A stretch of DNA of 64,000 nt from Streptomyces sp. NBC_00223. Its GTDB lineage: Bacteria; Actinomycetota; Actinomycetes; Streptomycetales; Streptomycetaceae. The number at the start of each line of letters is the position of its first letter. Position 1 is the stretch's first letter. Of this stretch, positions 26,345 through 34,969 are shown piece by piece. Under the pieces are notes generated by a model. That model was not told the DNA's origin. It searched no databases and saw nothing but the letters and a program-made list of their open reading frames with translations. Both the position numbers and the translations under genes were made by a program. Location: contig NZ_CP108109.1 in the NCBI RefSeq assembly GCF_036199905.1, positions 1,922,001 to 1,986,000 on the forward strand, given 5' to 3'.

Positions 26345-27531
26345 CGCACACCCCGCCCGGCGGCCGGGCGGGCGAACAGCGCGGCGGCCGGAACGACCGG
26401 CACGGCCCGGTGCCCGGTCGTCTCGCCCGTGGCCCTGTCGTGCTGGTCGATCAGCAGGGAACAGGAGTCACAGAAGCTGGTGCACGTCGTGCCCGAGGTG
26501 AAGTCCCTCGGCACGATGTCGTGCAGACCGGCCAGACCGCCACCGTCCCGGACCCGCTTGACGTACGCCGAGGAGTTCACCCGCTCCAGGACCCGCCGCG
26601 CCGGCTCGCGCAGCAGATTCCCGAAGGCCAACCTTTCCGGCACGTTGAACGCGGCGCAGGAGTACCAGTCGCCGTTCTGCTTGAGCAACGACGTCGGTAA
26701 CACGTACGCACCGACGGTCGGCGCGAAGCAGTCGAAGCAGTTGTCCATCCACCGCTCGATCGTGGTGTGTCCCGGCCGGTGCACCGGCGCCTGCTCGTCG
26801 AGGCGTTCGTTGACCAGGTAGACCCGCATCGTGGAGTGCACCCGGTCGTGTGGGAAGTTCCCGTACGCGGCCTCGTAGACACGGACCAGGGCGTCGAGCC
26901 TGTGCTCGCGCGTCGCCGGATCGGCCAACGACGACACGGCCACGTTCAGTTGGTGTTCGGTGTAGTGCGTCACCGCGTGGTGCAGAATCCGAGCCACGTA
27001 TTCCAGCGGTGTCGTCTGCTCGCCGATCGACAGCATCAACAGCGGCACGAACAGGCGCGAGTCCAGCCAACCGGCCCGCTCCAGCCGCCCGAACACCGGC
27101 GCGCACCGCCTCTCGGTGCCCCAGCTCCCGTTCGTCGTGAGCTTCGAGATATCGATCCGGCCCCGCGCCGAGGCCACCATCCGCAGCAGCGCCCGCCACG
27201 CGGTGAACGGCTCACCGCCGGTGATCGCGATCGACGGGAGCCCGATCGACTCGAACTGATCGAGCAGGAAGCCGATCCGGCCGTCGGTCAGCGTCCGACC
27301 CTGGTCCAGCGGCAGCGCCCCCATGCCGCAGGACGGGCACGAGTCGTCGCACTTCGTGGTCAGCTCCAGCTCAACCCGCATCGGCAGGTACGGCGCATCC
27401 GGATCCAGGCCGGCCGCCGCCCACCTTTCCCGGGCCAGGGTGAAGACGTCCGGTGTCTTCACCGCGTACTTTCCGTGGAACGGCTTCACGGGGTGTCCTT
27501 CGACGTACAGCCCCGTCCCCTCTTTGATCAC
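26341..27531 (-). CDS. Radical SAM protein with SPASM-like C-terminus
   Basis: First gene of a four-gene coupled operon. The [4Fe-4S]-SAM motif C-x3-C-x2-C (KCDDSCPSC) lies at about residues 62-69, followed by the ITGGEPF motif. The C-terminal third is Cys-rich (DNCFDCF, WYSCAAFNVPERLAFGNLL, CTSFCDSC), resembling SPASM/twitch auxiliary-cluster domains. I chose GTG 27531 because AAGGAG lies 6 bases upstream; the frame stays open to 27642. The substrate is unknown: the partners (ACP, enoyl reductase, prenyl synthase) point to a lipid-like small molecule, but modification of the WDN peptide in the same island is also conceivable. Codons 27110-27296 are duplicated at 22215. Confidence 0.9.
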   Translation of the reverse strand: MIKEGTGLYVEGHPVKPFHGKYAVKTPDVFTLARERWAAAGLDPDAPYLPMRVELELTTKCDDSCPSCGMGALPLDQGRTLTDGRIGFLLDQFESIGLPSIAITGGEPFTAWRALLRMVASARGRIDISKLTTNGSWGTERRCAPVFGRLERAGWLDSRLFVPLLMLSIGEQTTPLEYVARILHHAVTHYTEHQLNVAVSSLADPATREHRLDALVRVYEAAYGNFPHDRVHSTMRVYLVNERLDEQAPVHRPGHTTIERWMDNCFDCFAPTVGAYVLPTSLLKQNGDWYSCAAFNVPERLAFGNLLREPARRVLERVNSSAYVKRVRDGGGLAGLHDIVPRDFTSGTTCTSFCDSCSLLIDQHDRATGETTGHRAVPVVPAAALFARPAAGRGVR

Positions 27532-27878
27532 GGCACTCTCCTTCACCAGCCGCCCGATCCGGGCGCCGGCCATCAGCGGACAGCACAGGTTCACCTCCAC
27601 GCCCAGCGCGACAACCGCAGGCGTAGGACACGACCAATGCACGCGGGCCGTCAGGCAGGCCCGGTAGGCCCAGCACCAGGCCCCCTACGGGCCTCGCGCT
27701 GTCGGCCTGCCCCCATCACAGCGGCTCGGGCACACAGGGCGGAAGTACCGGACGGTTGCCTCCGGTTGCCCCCGGTTGCCTCTGGTTGCCCCCCGTTGCT
27801 CCGGTTGCTCCGGACCTCCCCATAGGGCCGAACCCGGTCCACACTGAAGGCAGTTCAGAAGAGTGGGAGAACGACCCG
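27532..27878. other. Divergent control region of the radical SAM operon and HTH-TPR gene
   Basis: 347 bp without a gene. It contains the ribosome binding site of the radical SAM gene (CTCCTT at 27538-27543 on the + strand), a palindrome AGGCCC-n5-GGGCCT at about 27683-27699, the phased heptamer array at 27754-27809 and the ribosome binding site GGGAGA at about 27865-27870 of the regulator gene. Confidence 0.6.
27754..27809. promoter_or_regulatory. Six heptamers at 10-bp spacing, probable regulator-binding array
   Basis: GGTTGCC at 27754, 27764, 27774 and 27784, CGTTGCT at 27794 and GGTTGCT at 27803. The 10-bp spacing puts each copy on the same face of the DNA helix, as in iteron-like or repeat-recognising operators. 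It lies 70 bp before the HTH-TPR gene and about 220 bp before the divergent radical SAM operon, so it could control both. Confidence 0.6.
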
Positions 27879-29225
27879 ATGGAAGACCGCCACCCGCTGA
27901 CCCAGCTGTTAGCCGCACGCGGATGGACAGCGCAGACGTACCTGCGGCGAGTGAAGACGGAATACATCAAGCGTGGGTACGGGAGAGATTTCGCCACCCG
28001 CAAGGAGAAAGTCTCGCGGTGGACCCGGGCGAAGCGGCCGCAGGTCCCCAACGAGCAGACACAACTCGCGATGGCCGCCGTGCTCGGCATCCCCGCTCAT
28101 GAAGTGGTGACGCGAGGCTGGCCGAAGTGGCTGGCACTCGGACTGCGCGACGACCACGCCGCGTGGACCGCACCGTGGACTGCGGCAGGCGCTCTTGCTG
28201 CCCTTGACGACGGAGGACCCGTGGACCGACGCCGCATGCTGATCGCCTCGACCGGCACGGTCTCAGCGGTCATCGCCCAGTGGGCCAACGCGCTGCCGGC
28301 ACTGCCCCAGACCTCCGGCCGCCGCATCGGGACCGAGACCGCCGACCACCTCGACACACGCCTCGCGGCACTACGGCGCCTTGACGACGACCTGGGCGCC
28401 GATCACGTGTACGACGCGGCCCGCGCGGAAATCCGACTGATCGCCCGGCTGCTGCAAGAGCGGAGCTACACCATGGAGACCGGCCGCCGCCTGTGGTCCG
28501 CGGCGGCCGAGGCGTCCCGGCTGGCCGGGTGGTGCGCCTACGACAACGGGAACATCGGGGCGGCCGAACGGCACTTCGCCGGGTCCCTGCACGCCGCGGG
28601 CGAGGCCGGGGACCCGACGGCCGGAGCGGTCGCCGCCGCATTCTGGGCGAACGTGAGGTACGGCTGCGAGCACCCGGACCCGGGCAGCGCGATCGACCTC
28701 GTCTCCCAGGCGCTCGCAGGCGACCGGATTCGCTCGCCGCGCGTGGTGTCGCTGCTGTTGATCCGGCGGGCGCGCGCGCACTCCGTCGCGGGGAACGCCT
28801 CGGCGGCGTACCGGGCGATCGACGGCGCGCTGGCCGCGTACGAGGCAGGTGTCCCGGCCGGCGAGGACCTGCCGTCCATGTACTGGATCACGGCCGGAGA
28901 AATCCTCCAGTCTGCGGGCTCGGCCGCGCAGCGCCTGGGCGACCCGCAGCGGGCGCTCACGTATTTCGCCGCTGCCTCGACCCACCCGGACCCCTACGAC
29001 GCCCACGAACCGCGCGGTGCCGCGATCTACGAAGCCCGCCGCGCCGAGGCGTACCTGGCGCTCGGCGACATCGACGGCGCGGTCGAGACCGCCCGGCAGG
29101 CTGTCGAACTGATGGGCGGCGTCAGTTCCGCGCGCGCGTCGAGCACACTGGCCGGCCTGCACTCGGAGCTGGGCCGTCATCGGCGCCTGCCGCTGGTGGC
29201 CGGCTTCCTGGACGAGACGGGCTGA
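27879..29225 (+). CDS. XRE-family HTH regulator with TPR-like C-terminus
   Basis: 448 residues. The N-terminal 80 or so residues form a helix-turn-helix-like DNA-binding segment (MEDRHPLTQLLAARGWTAQTYLRR ... ATRKEKVSRW ... PNEQTQLAMAAVLGI). The rest is helical and Ala-rich with repeated pairs such as AARAEIRLIARLL, GNIGAAERHF, GNASAAYRAI, GDPQRALTYF and GDIDGAVETA, typical of TPR-type peptide- or ligand-sensing regulators of Streptomyces. ATG 27879 has GGGAGA upstream. It is divergent from the radical SAM operon and a likely controller of it. Its last 138 bp recur as a relic at 23421-23555. Confidence 0.88.
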   Translation: MEDRHPLTQLLAARGWTAQTYLRRVKTEYIKRGYGRDFATRKEKVSRWTRAKRPQVPNEQTQLAMAAVLGIPAHEVVTRGWPKWLALGLRDDHAAWTAPWTAAGALAALDDGGPVDRRRMLIASTGTVSAVIAQWANALPALPQTSGRRIGTETADHLDTRLAALRRLDDDLGADHVYDAARAEIRLIARLLQERSYTMETGRRLWSAAAEASRLAGWCAYDNGNIGAAERHFAGSLHAAGEAGDPTAGAVAAAFWANVRYGCEHPDPGSAIDLVSQALAGDRIRSPRVVSLLLIRRARAHSVAGNASAAYRAIDGALAAYEAGVPAGEDLPSMYWITAGEILQSAGSAAQRLGDPQRALTYFAAASTHPDPYDAHEPRGAAIYEARRAEAYLALGDIDGAVETARQAVELMGGVSSARASSTLAGLHSELGRHRRLPLVAGFLDETG

Positions 29226-29440
29226 GCACGCGGTGGGGCTGCGTGGCCAGCCGCAACGACGAGTGGGACGCCCAGGACTGACGCCCGGCGCGGCCCGGCC
29301 GGTCAGGGGGCGTCCGGCTGCGGAGCCGGGGTCGCGGGGGCCGGGGGCGCGGCGACGGGGGCCGCGTCGTAGGCGAGCAGCTTGGGGAGGGCCGCGGCGA
29401 GTAGGGCCACCGACGCCACGCACGCGAGGCCGCCGGACCA
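29224..29440. repeat. Direct repeat R3 (right edge of island)
   Basis: 217 bp homologous to R1 (21969-22184): a 57-bp copy of the small gene's 3' end without the rest of the gene, then the genuine 3' end of the MFS gene. It begins exactly at the stop of the HTH-TPR gene. Confidence 0.85.
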
Positions 29441-30574
29441 CACCGACGTGCGGGCCGAGCTGAGCGCCGCCACCCCGCCGGAGCGGACCTGGCCCAGCTG
29501 CGGGCCCACGGAGTACGACAGAAGCTCGATTCCGGCCAGCCGGCCGCGCAGCTCGTCGGGGATCGTCTGGTTCCACATCGTGGAGCGCCCGACCCCGCTG
29601 ATCATGTCGCAGCCGCCCGCCGCCGCCAGGCACAGCAGCACCAGCCACACCTGCGCGCACCAGCCCGCCAGCGCCATCGCCGCGCCCCAGCCCAGCGCCG
29701 CGACCACCACCATCCGGCCGTGCCGGTGCACCCGTGAGGTCCAGCCGCTGGTGAGGCTGACCAGCAGCGAGCCGACCGACCCGGCCGCGTACATCAGGCC
29801 GAGCGACCAAGGGGCGTGCAGGTCGTCGGCGAGGAACGGGAAGATCGCCGCCGGGTACGCGAAGAACATCGCGGCGAGGTCGATCGCGTACGTGCCGAGG
29901 AGTTCCTTGCGGCTCCACGCGTACCGCGCGCCCTCCGCGATCCCGCGCAGCGACGGCGGGCGGGCGTCGTGCGCGGCCGGGGAGCGGCGCAGGCCCAGGC
30001 CGAGGACGACGGAGAGGGCGAAGGTCACGATGTCGATGCCGTACGCCCACGGCAGCCCGGCGTACGCGATCACCAGTCCGGCGAGGGAGGGGCCGGCGAT
30101 GGCGCCGATCTGCCAGCGCAGGGCGTTCAGCGCGGCCGCGGCGGTGAGTTGGTCGCGCGGGACGATCCGCGGCACGATCGAGTCGAGCGCGGGCCGCTGG
30201 AGGCCGGTGAGGGCGCTGGACAGGGCCGCGACGGCGTAGAGCGGCCACAGCACGGGGTGCGGCAGCAGGGTGTTGAGCAGCAGCCCCACGACGAGCAGTC
30301 CCTGGGCCGCCTCGGTGGCGACGATCAGGACCTTGCGGTCCATCGCGTCGGCGAGGGCGCCGCCGTACAGGCCGAAGACGATCAGCGGGACGAGTTCGAC
30401 CGCCCCCACCGCGCCGACGGCCACGGCCGAGCCGGTGAGGTCCTTGATCTGTACGGGGAGGGCGACCAGGGTCAGAAAACTGCCGAAGGTCGTGATGACC
30501 CCGGACACCCACATCAGGCGGAAGTCGCGGGAGGTGCGCCAGGGGGCGAGGTCGGGAAGAAGAGTGCGGGTCAC
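29303..30574 (-). CDS. MFS transporter
   Basis: 423-residue major facilitator of the drug-exporter (MFS_3/enterobactin-exporter-like) type with 11-12 hydrophobic segments. The loop 2-3 motif is present as YGGALADAMDRKVLIV, and DELRGRLAGIELLSYSVGPQLGQ lies in the second half. GTG 30574 (VTRTLLPDLAPW) has GGGGAG about 10 bases upstream. The open frame extends to 30766 but there enters the repeat-rich noncoding region. Substrate unknown. Its 3' end is part of the repeats flanking the island. Confidence 0.92.
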   Translation of the reverse strand: MTRTLLPDLAPWRTSRDFRLMWVSGVITTFGSFLTLVALPVQIKDLTGSAVAVGAVGAVELVPLIVFGLYGGALADAMDRKVLIVATEAAQGLLVVGLLLNTLLPHPVLWPLYAVAALSSALTGLQRPALDSIVPRIVPRDQLTAAAALNALRWQIGAIAGPSLAGLVIAYAGLPWAYGIDIVTFALSVVLGLGLRRSPAAHDARPPSLRGIAEGARYAWSRKELLGTYAIDLAAMFFAYPAAIFPFLADDLHAPWSLGLMYAAGSVGSLLVSLTSGWTSRVHRHGRMVVVAALGWGAAMALAGWCAQVWLVLLCLAAAGGCDMISGVGRSTMWNQTIPDELRGRLAGIELLSYSVGPQLGQVRSGGVAALSSARTSVWSGGLACVASVALLAAALPKLLAYDAAPVAAPPAPATPAPQPDAP

Positions 30575-30599
30575 GGGCGGGATGCTCCCCGTGCCCCGC

Positions 30600-31720
30600 T
30601 CCGCGGGGCAACGGATTTTGTCCGGCCCACCGGATCGGCGCCCACCCGGGCGGGGGGCCACGCGCCGGCGGGGGTACGAAGTTGCGCGTGCGCGGCCGCG
30701 CACGGAAGGTGCGGCACCGCGGCCGCGCACGCGGGAACGGAGACTGCGGGCCGCCGCGACCGCCACCCGGCGGGGGCCGCACCGCAGGGCGGGATTTCAC
30801 GGACCCCGGGGCCCGGCACGGGGGGGAATGGCTCCGCCGGAGCCGCGCGCACCGGGCGCAGGCCGCAAGCCTCTGCGCGAGGGCGTGCGCGCTCGACGGG
30901 AGCGGGCCGCCCCGGGGCAGGACGCCGACGGCTGGGCGACGCCCGCCCACCGACGGCCACACCGCACGGCGGGACTTCACGGACCCCGACGCCCGGCACG
31001 GAGGGAACGGCCCCGGCCGGAGCCGCGCGCAAGACGGAGGCTGCGGCCGGGTTCGCCGGGCAGAAACCACCTCGGACCTGCCGGAGCCGCGCGCGCCGGG
31101 CGCAGGCCGCAAGCCTCTGCGCGAGGGCGTGCGGGCCCGAAGGGAGCGGGCCGCCCCAGGGCAGGACGCCGACGGCAGTGTGACGCCCGCCCGGCAAGGG
31201 CCCCGCGCCGCGCGGACGCCGCACGGCAAGACGGAGCCCCAAGCCTCGCGCGAGGGCGTGCGGGCTCGACAGGAGCGGGCCGCCGCAGGGGCCGGGGGCG
31301 GCCCCGCTCCCCGGCCGAACGGTCGAAGGCTGGGTGACGCCTGCGCCGCAACGGCCACACCGCAGGGCGGGACTTCACGGACCTCGGCGCCCGGCATGGG
31401 CAGCACCACTCCGCCGCAGCCGGGTTCGCCGGGCAGAAACCACCCCGGCCCCGCCGGAGCCGCGCGCGCCGGGCGGAGTCCGCAAGTCTCTGCGCGAGGG
31501 CGTGCGCGCTCGACGGGAGCGGGCCGCCCCGGGGCAGGACGCCGACGGCAGTGTGACGGCCGAACGGCGAGGGCCCCGCGCCGCGCGGACGCCGTACGGC
31601 AAGACGCTGGCCGCAGGCCGCTGCGCGGGGGCGGATGGGGCCCGCCCGGTAGGGCTGGGGTGCCGGGCGGGGCGGGGCCCCGCCCGGCGCTCGCGTTGTC
31701 GGACGCGAGATCGGGAGGTG
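30600..31720. repeat. 1.1-kb repeat-rich region without genes
   Basis: Very GC-rich sequence with dispersed imperfect repeats. A block beginning GCAAGCCTCTGCGCGAGGGC occurs at 30865, 31109, 31240 (truncated) and 31482, spaced 244, 131 and 242 bp. A second block around GGGACTTCACGGAC occurs at about 30787, 30967 and 31359. A third (GGGCAGAAACCAC) occurs near 31058 and 31430. Open frames here have no protein-like composition. It looks like a decayed tandem array; function unknown. Confidence 0.7.
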
Positions 31721-31728
31721 GCGGACCG

Positions 31729-33345
31729 TCAGGCGCTCCGGCGGCGGGCCACCGTGAAGGTCGCCCCCGCACCGGTCACCACGAGCGCCCCGGCCGCCGC
31801 GAGCAGCGCGAAGTTCGGCGTGTCCGAACCGGTCGCCGCGAGCGTCCCGCCGGAGCTGTCACCGCTGCCGCCGACCGTGGACACGTCGTCAGGACCGGTC
31901 CCGCCGGAGCCGGAGCCGGAACCGCCGGAAGCCGAACCACCCGTCGTGTCCCCGCCGCTCGTGCCGCCGGACGTCGCGGGCGGCGTCGGCAGCCCGGCGC
32001 CGTCCTCCAGCGAGACCGCGACCGTCACCGGGTCGAGCGCGTCGCCGCTCTTGTAGAAGCCGCTGAAGACCTTCGCGCCGTCTTCGGTGAGCACGGCGGC
32101 CGCCGACGAGATGGTGACGACATCGCCGTCGGTGGTCGGCGCCACCCCGCTGAGCGTGGCCACGGCCAGGTCGTCGTACGTGCTGACCTTGCCCGTCGTC
32201 AGGTCCTTGCCGCTGACGTCGGCGGTGAGCGTGCCGGTCGTGCCCTTGGTGGTGACCTTGAGGTCGGAGAACTTCAGGTCGAGCGCGTACGTGCCCTGCT
32301 GGAGGTGGCCGAGGAAGCGGACGCCGCCGGAGAAGGACGCGTTGAGCGCCTTGGTGTCCGCGTCCCACTTGCCGGCGCCCTTGGGGAAGCGGTAGCCGGA
32401 GGCGGTCCCGGTGGCGCCGTCGGTCAGCTCCACCTTGCCCTCGGCGATAGGGCCGGTGACGTAGGTGCGGAAGGACTCCTTGACGCCCCAGTCGAGGTTG
32501 CCGTCGACGACCGTACCCGGGGTCGCGGGCGTGGTGGGGGTCGTGCCGGGGTCAGTGCCCGGGTCCGTACCGGGGTCAGTGCCCGGGTCGGTGCCCGGAT
32601 CCGTACCCGGGTCGGTGCCGGGGTCCGTGCCGGGATCGGTGCCGGGGTCCGTACCCGGGTCAGTGCCCGGATCCGTACCGGGATCCGTACCGGGGTCCGT
32701 GCCCGGCTCCGTGGTGGGCGGGTCCGTCGGCGCCTTCCCCGCGACCACCGAGAGGCTGGCCGGGTCCAGGGTCGCCCCTTCCTTGTACATGCCGTTGAAC
32801 GCGCTCGCGCCCTCGGCCGTCAGCGTCGCCGGGATGCCGTCGAAGGTCATCGCGCCGTCGGCGCCGGCGCCCGGCCGTACGCCCGACAGGTCGAGCGAGG
32901 CGAACGCCACGTCGTCCGCCGTGCTGCCCGCGGAGGTGACGTCCGCGGTGAGGGTGCCGGACGTGCCGACCGTCTTCACCTTGAGGTCGGCCAGCTTGAT
33001 GTCGAAGCCGTGCAGGGTCGAGAGGAACTCGACGCTGCCGTTGAAGGCCACCGTCACCCCGTGCGTGCCCGTGTCGTACGTGCCCACGCCGTTGGCGAAA
33101 CGGAACGTGCCGTCGGCGTTGGTGGTCGCGCCGTCCGTCGTGCTGATGGTGCCGGCCGCGGGCCCGGTGACGTAGGAGCGGAAGGACTGCTTCACACCCC
33201 AGTCGAGCGTGCCGCCGGTCAGCGGCAGGGTGGGCGGCGCGTCGGCCGCGACGGCGAGCGCGGGCAGCCCGAGAGCGACGGCGCCGCCGGCGGTGGTGGC
33301 GGCGATGGCCAGCGCGAGCGCTCTGGAACGGTATCGGGGAGTCAT
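31729..33345 (-). CDS. HtaA-domain surface heme-binding protein with LAxTG-like anchor
   Basis: 538 residues. Signal peptide (about 1-33), an HtaA domain beginning LDWGVKQSFRSYVTGP (about 45-195), a spacer of about twelve PGTD repeats (about 211-265; DNA 32531-32712), a second HtaA domain beginning LDWGVKESFRTYVTGPIA (about 283-430), a Gly/Ser-rich stretch and a C-terminal sorting signal LAATG with hydrophobic helix and RRRSA tail. HtaA domains bind heme at the cell surface and pass it to HmuT. LAATG fits the class E sortase motif of streptomycetes. It follows the second HtaA gene by 70 bp and shares its iron-regulated promoter. Confidence 0.94.
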   Translation of the reverse strand: MTPRYRSRALALAIAATTAGGAVALGLPALAVAADAPPTLPLTGGTLDWGVKQSFRSYVTGPAAGTISTTDGATTNADGTFRFANGVGTYDTGTHGVTVAFNGSVEFLSTLHGFDIKLADLKVKTVGTSGTLTADVTSAGSTADDVAFASLDLSGVRPGAGADGAMTFDGIPATLTAEGASAFNGMYKEGATLDPASLSVVAGKAPTDPPTTEPGTDPGTDPGTDPGTDPGTDPGTDPGTDPGTDPGTDPGTDPGTDPGTDPGTDPGTTPTTPATPGTVVDGNLDWGVKESFRTYVTGPIAEGKVELTDGATGTASGYRFPKGAGKWDADTKALNASFSGGVRFLGHLQQGTYALDLKFSDLKVTTKGTTGTLTADVSGKDLTTGKVSTYDDLAVATLSGVAPTTDGDVVTISSAAAVLTEDGAKVFSGFYKSGDALDPVTVAVSLEDGAGLPTPPATSGGTSGGDTTGGSASGGSGSGSGGTGPDDVSTVGGSGDSSGGTLAATGSDTPNFALLAAAGALVVTGAGATFTVARRRSA

Positions 33346-33414
33346 GGGGTGTTCTTCTCCTCAACGAGTGGTGCGTGACGGTGGATCGGGAATGCGGCGG
33401 GCGTTCGCCGGCGG

Positions 33415-34884
33415 TCAGCCGGTGGACGCGCGGCGCCTGCGCCGTAGGACGGCGGCGGTGCCGAGGGCGGCGACGGCGAGCACGGCTGCCGCTCCCGCGG
33501 CCCATGCGCCGACGTGGGCATCGGAGCCCGCGGCCGCTTTCTCGGTGTGGTCGGTGGGCCGCGCGGACGGTTCGACCGCGGCGGCCGAGGGGGAGGTCGA
33601 GGCGGTCGGGTCCGAAGTCGTCGGGTCCGAGCCGATGTTCGGCAGCGCGGGCAGGGCCGCCGCCTTGTCGAGGGCGACGGAGAGGGTCAGCGGGTCCATC
33701 GAAGCGCCCGCGGTGTAGAGGCCGTTGAACTTCGCGGCGCCCTGCGCGGTGAGCTTCGTGGGCGCCTCGGCCACCGAGATCAGACCCTTCTCGGCCACGA
33801 GCGCGGCGGGCGCGGTGAAGGTGACGAACGGCACACCGTCGGCGTAGAGCGTGCCCTTGGCGCCCGCGACCGTGACCCGGACCGCGCTGATCGTCAGGTC
33901 GAGGCCGTAGGCGCCGTCGGAGCCGCGCATGCCGACGAAGCGCAGGGAGCCGGTGAAAGCGGCGTCCAGCGTGTGCTTCTTGGCGTCGTACGTGCCGTGG
34001 CCCGCGCCGAAGCGGAAGAGGGCGCCGCCGTCCTTGGCACCGCCGGCGAGCGTCCAGTGGCCCTGGGCGATGTCCCCGGTGACGTACTCGCGGAAGGTGC
34101 GGCGCACTCCCCAGTCGACGGCCGCGTCCACGACCGTGCCGGGCTTCTCCGTCGCGGGCTTGCCCGTGGCCGGCTTGGCGGTCTTCGTCGCGGGCGCGGT
34201 GGTCCTCACGGGCGCGGTGGTCTTGGCAGGCGGCGAGTGGAGGTCCACCGAGAAGCTGACGGGGTCGAGTGGGGTGCCCGCGGTGTAGTAGCCCGCGAAG
34301 GCGCGGGCGCCCTGCGTGCTGAGGGTGGCGGGCACGCCGTTGAGGGCGAACCGGGGGCCGGTGACGCCGCTGGTGGTGACGCCGCCGAGCGCGAGGTTGG
34401 CCAGCGGGACCTGGTAGGAGGTGGTGACCTTGCCGCTGTCCTTGTCCTTGCTGCGCATGTCGGCGTAGAGCGTGCCGGAGTGGCCGGACAGCCGGAGGGT
34501 GGGACGGCTGATCGTCAGGTCCAACTGGTAGACGCCGTTGGACTGCTTGTGCCCCACGAAGTGGACGCCGCCCTGGAAGCCGGCGTTCAGCGTGCCCGTC
34601 CCCGGGTCGTACGAGCCCTGCGCGGAGGGGAAGCGGAACTGGGAGCTGCCGATGGTGCCGGCGCTTCCCGTCAGGTTCCAACTGCCCTGCGCGATGGGCC
34701 CGGTGACATAGCTCTGGAAGGACGCCTTGATGCCCCAGTCGAGCCGCCCTCCGGAGACGGTACGGCTCTGCGCGGCGTGGGCGGCGGTCGCCGGGGCGAG
34801 CGCGCTCAGCAGCGCCGCGAGTACGGCGGTCACCACCGCCGGTACGGCGACGGACCGCCCGCGGGCATGACGGAACAACGGCAT
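33415..34884 (-). CDS. HtaA-domain heme-binding protein, membrane-anchored
   Basis: 489 residues with a signal peptide ending AAHAAQ, two HtaA domains (LDWGIKASFQSYVTGPIAQG at about 50 and VDWGVRRTFREYVTGDIAQG at about 250), a Thr/Ala/Lys-rich linker between them, and one C-terminal transmembrane helix followed by RRRRR. It lacks a clear sortase motif, so it is probably anchored by the helix. First gene of the htaA pair, directly behind a DtxR-type box and divergent from the HmuTUV operon. Its role is extracellular heme capture. Confidence 0.94.
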   Translation of the reverse strand: MPLFRHARGRSVAVPAVVTAVLAALLSALAPATAAHAAQSRTVSGGRLDWGIKASFQSYVTGPIAQGSWNLTGSAGTIGSSQFRFPSAQGSYDPGTGTLNAGFQGGVHFVGHKQSNGVYQLDLTISRPTLRLSGHSGTLYADMRSKDKDSGKVTTSYQVPLANLALGGVTTSGVTGPRFALNGVPATLSTQGARAFAGYYTAGTPLDPVSFSVDLHSPPAKTTAPVRTTAPATKTAKPATGKPATEKPGTVVDAAVDWGVRRTFREYVTGDIAQGHWTLAGGAKDGGALFRFGAGHGTYDAKKHTLDAAFTGSLRFVGMRGSDGAYGLDLTISAVRVTVAGAKGTLYADGVPFVTFTAPAALVAEKGLISVAEAPTKLTAQGAAKFNGLYTAGASMDPLTLSVALDKAAALPALPNIGSDPTTSDPTASTSPSAAAVEPSARPTDHTEKAAAGSDAHVGAWAAGAAAVLAVAALGTAAVLRRRRRASTG

Positions 34885-34913
34885 GGGACCCCCTCCGGGC
34901 TGGCTTCGTAAAG

Positions 34914-34927
34914 TAAGGCTAACCTAA
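34914..34927. promoter_or_regulatory. DtxR/DmdR-type iron box shared by htaA and hmuT operons
   Basis: TAAGGCTAACCTAA (reverse complement TTAGGTTAGCCTTA) matches the actinobacterial iron-repressor box in 13 or so of its core positions. It lies 30 bp before the htaA start and 43 bp before the hmuT start, so one site can repress both directions. Confidence 0.85.
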
Positions 34928-34969
34928 GCTATCGGACCAAAGGCGGCAGGCAACAGGCAGGGGTGGGCA

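Noticed and set aside
26341..27531. Radical SAM protein as the certain maturase of the WDN peptide
   Set aside because: The gene is coupled to ACP, FabV and a prenyl synthase, lies in the other unit of the island and on the other strand; the link is possible but not supported enough for a functional call.
32531..32712. Regular 12-bp repeats that might be taken for a CRISPR-like array
   Set aside because: The period is four codons of an in-frame PGTD spacer within a secreted protein; there are no spacers and no cas genes.
30682..33378. Long plus-strand frame through the repeat region and opposite the htaA gene
   Set aside because: It continues without change of character from noncoding repeats into antisense of HtaA; no signal, domain or start region.
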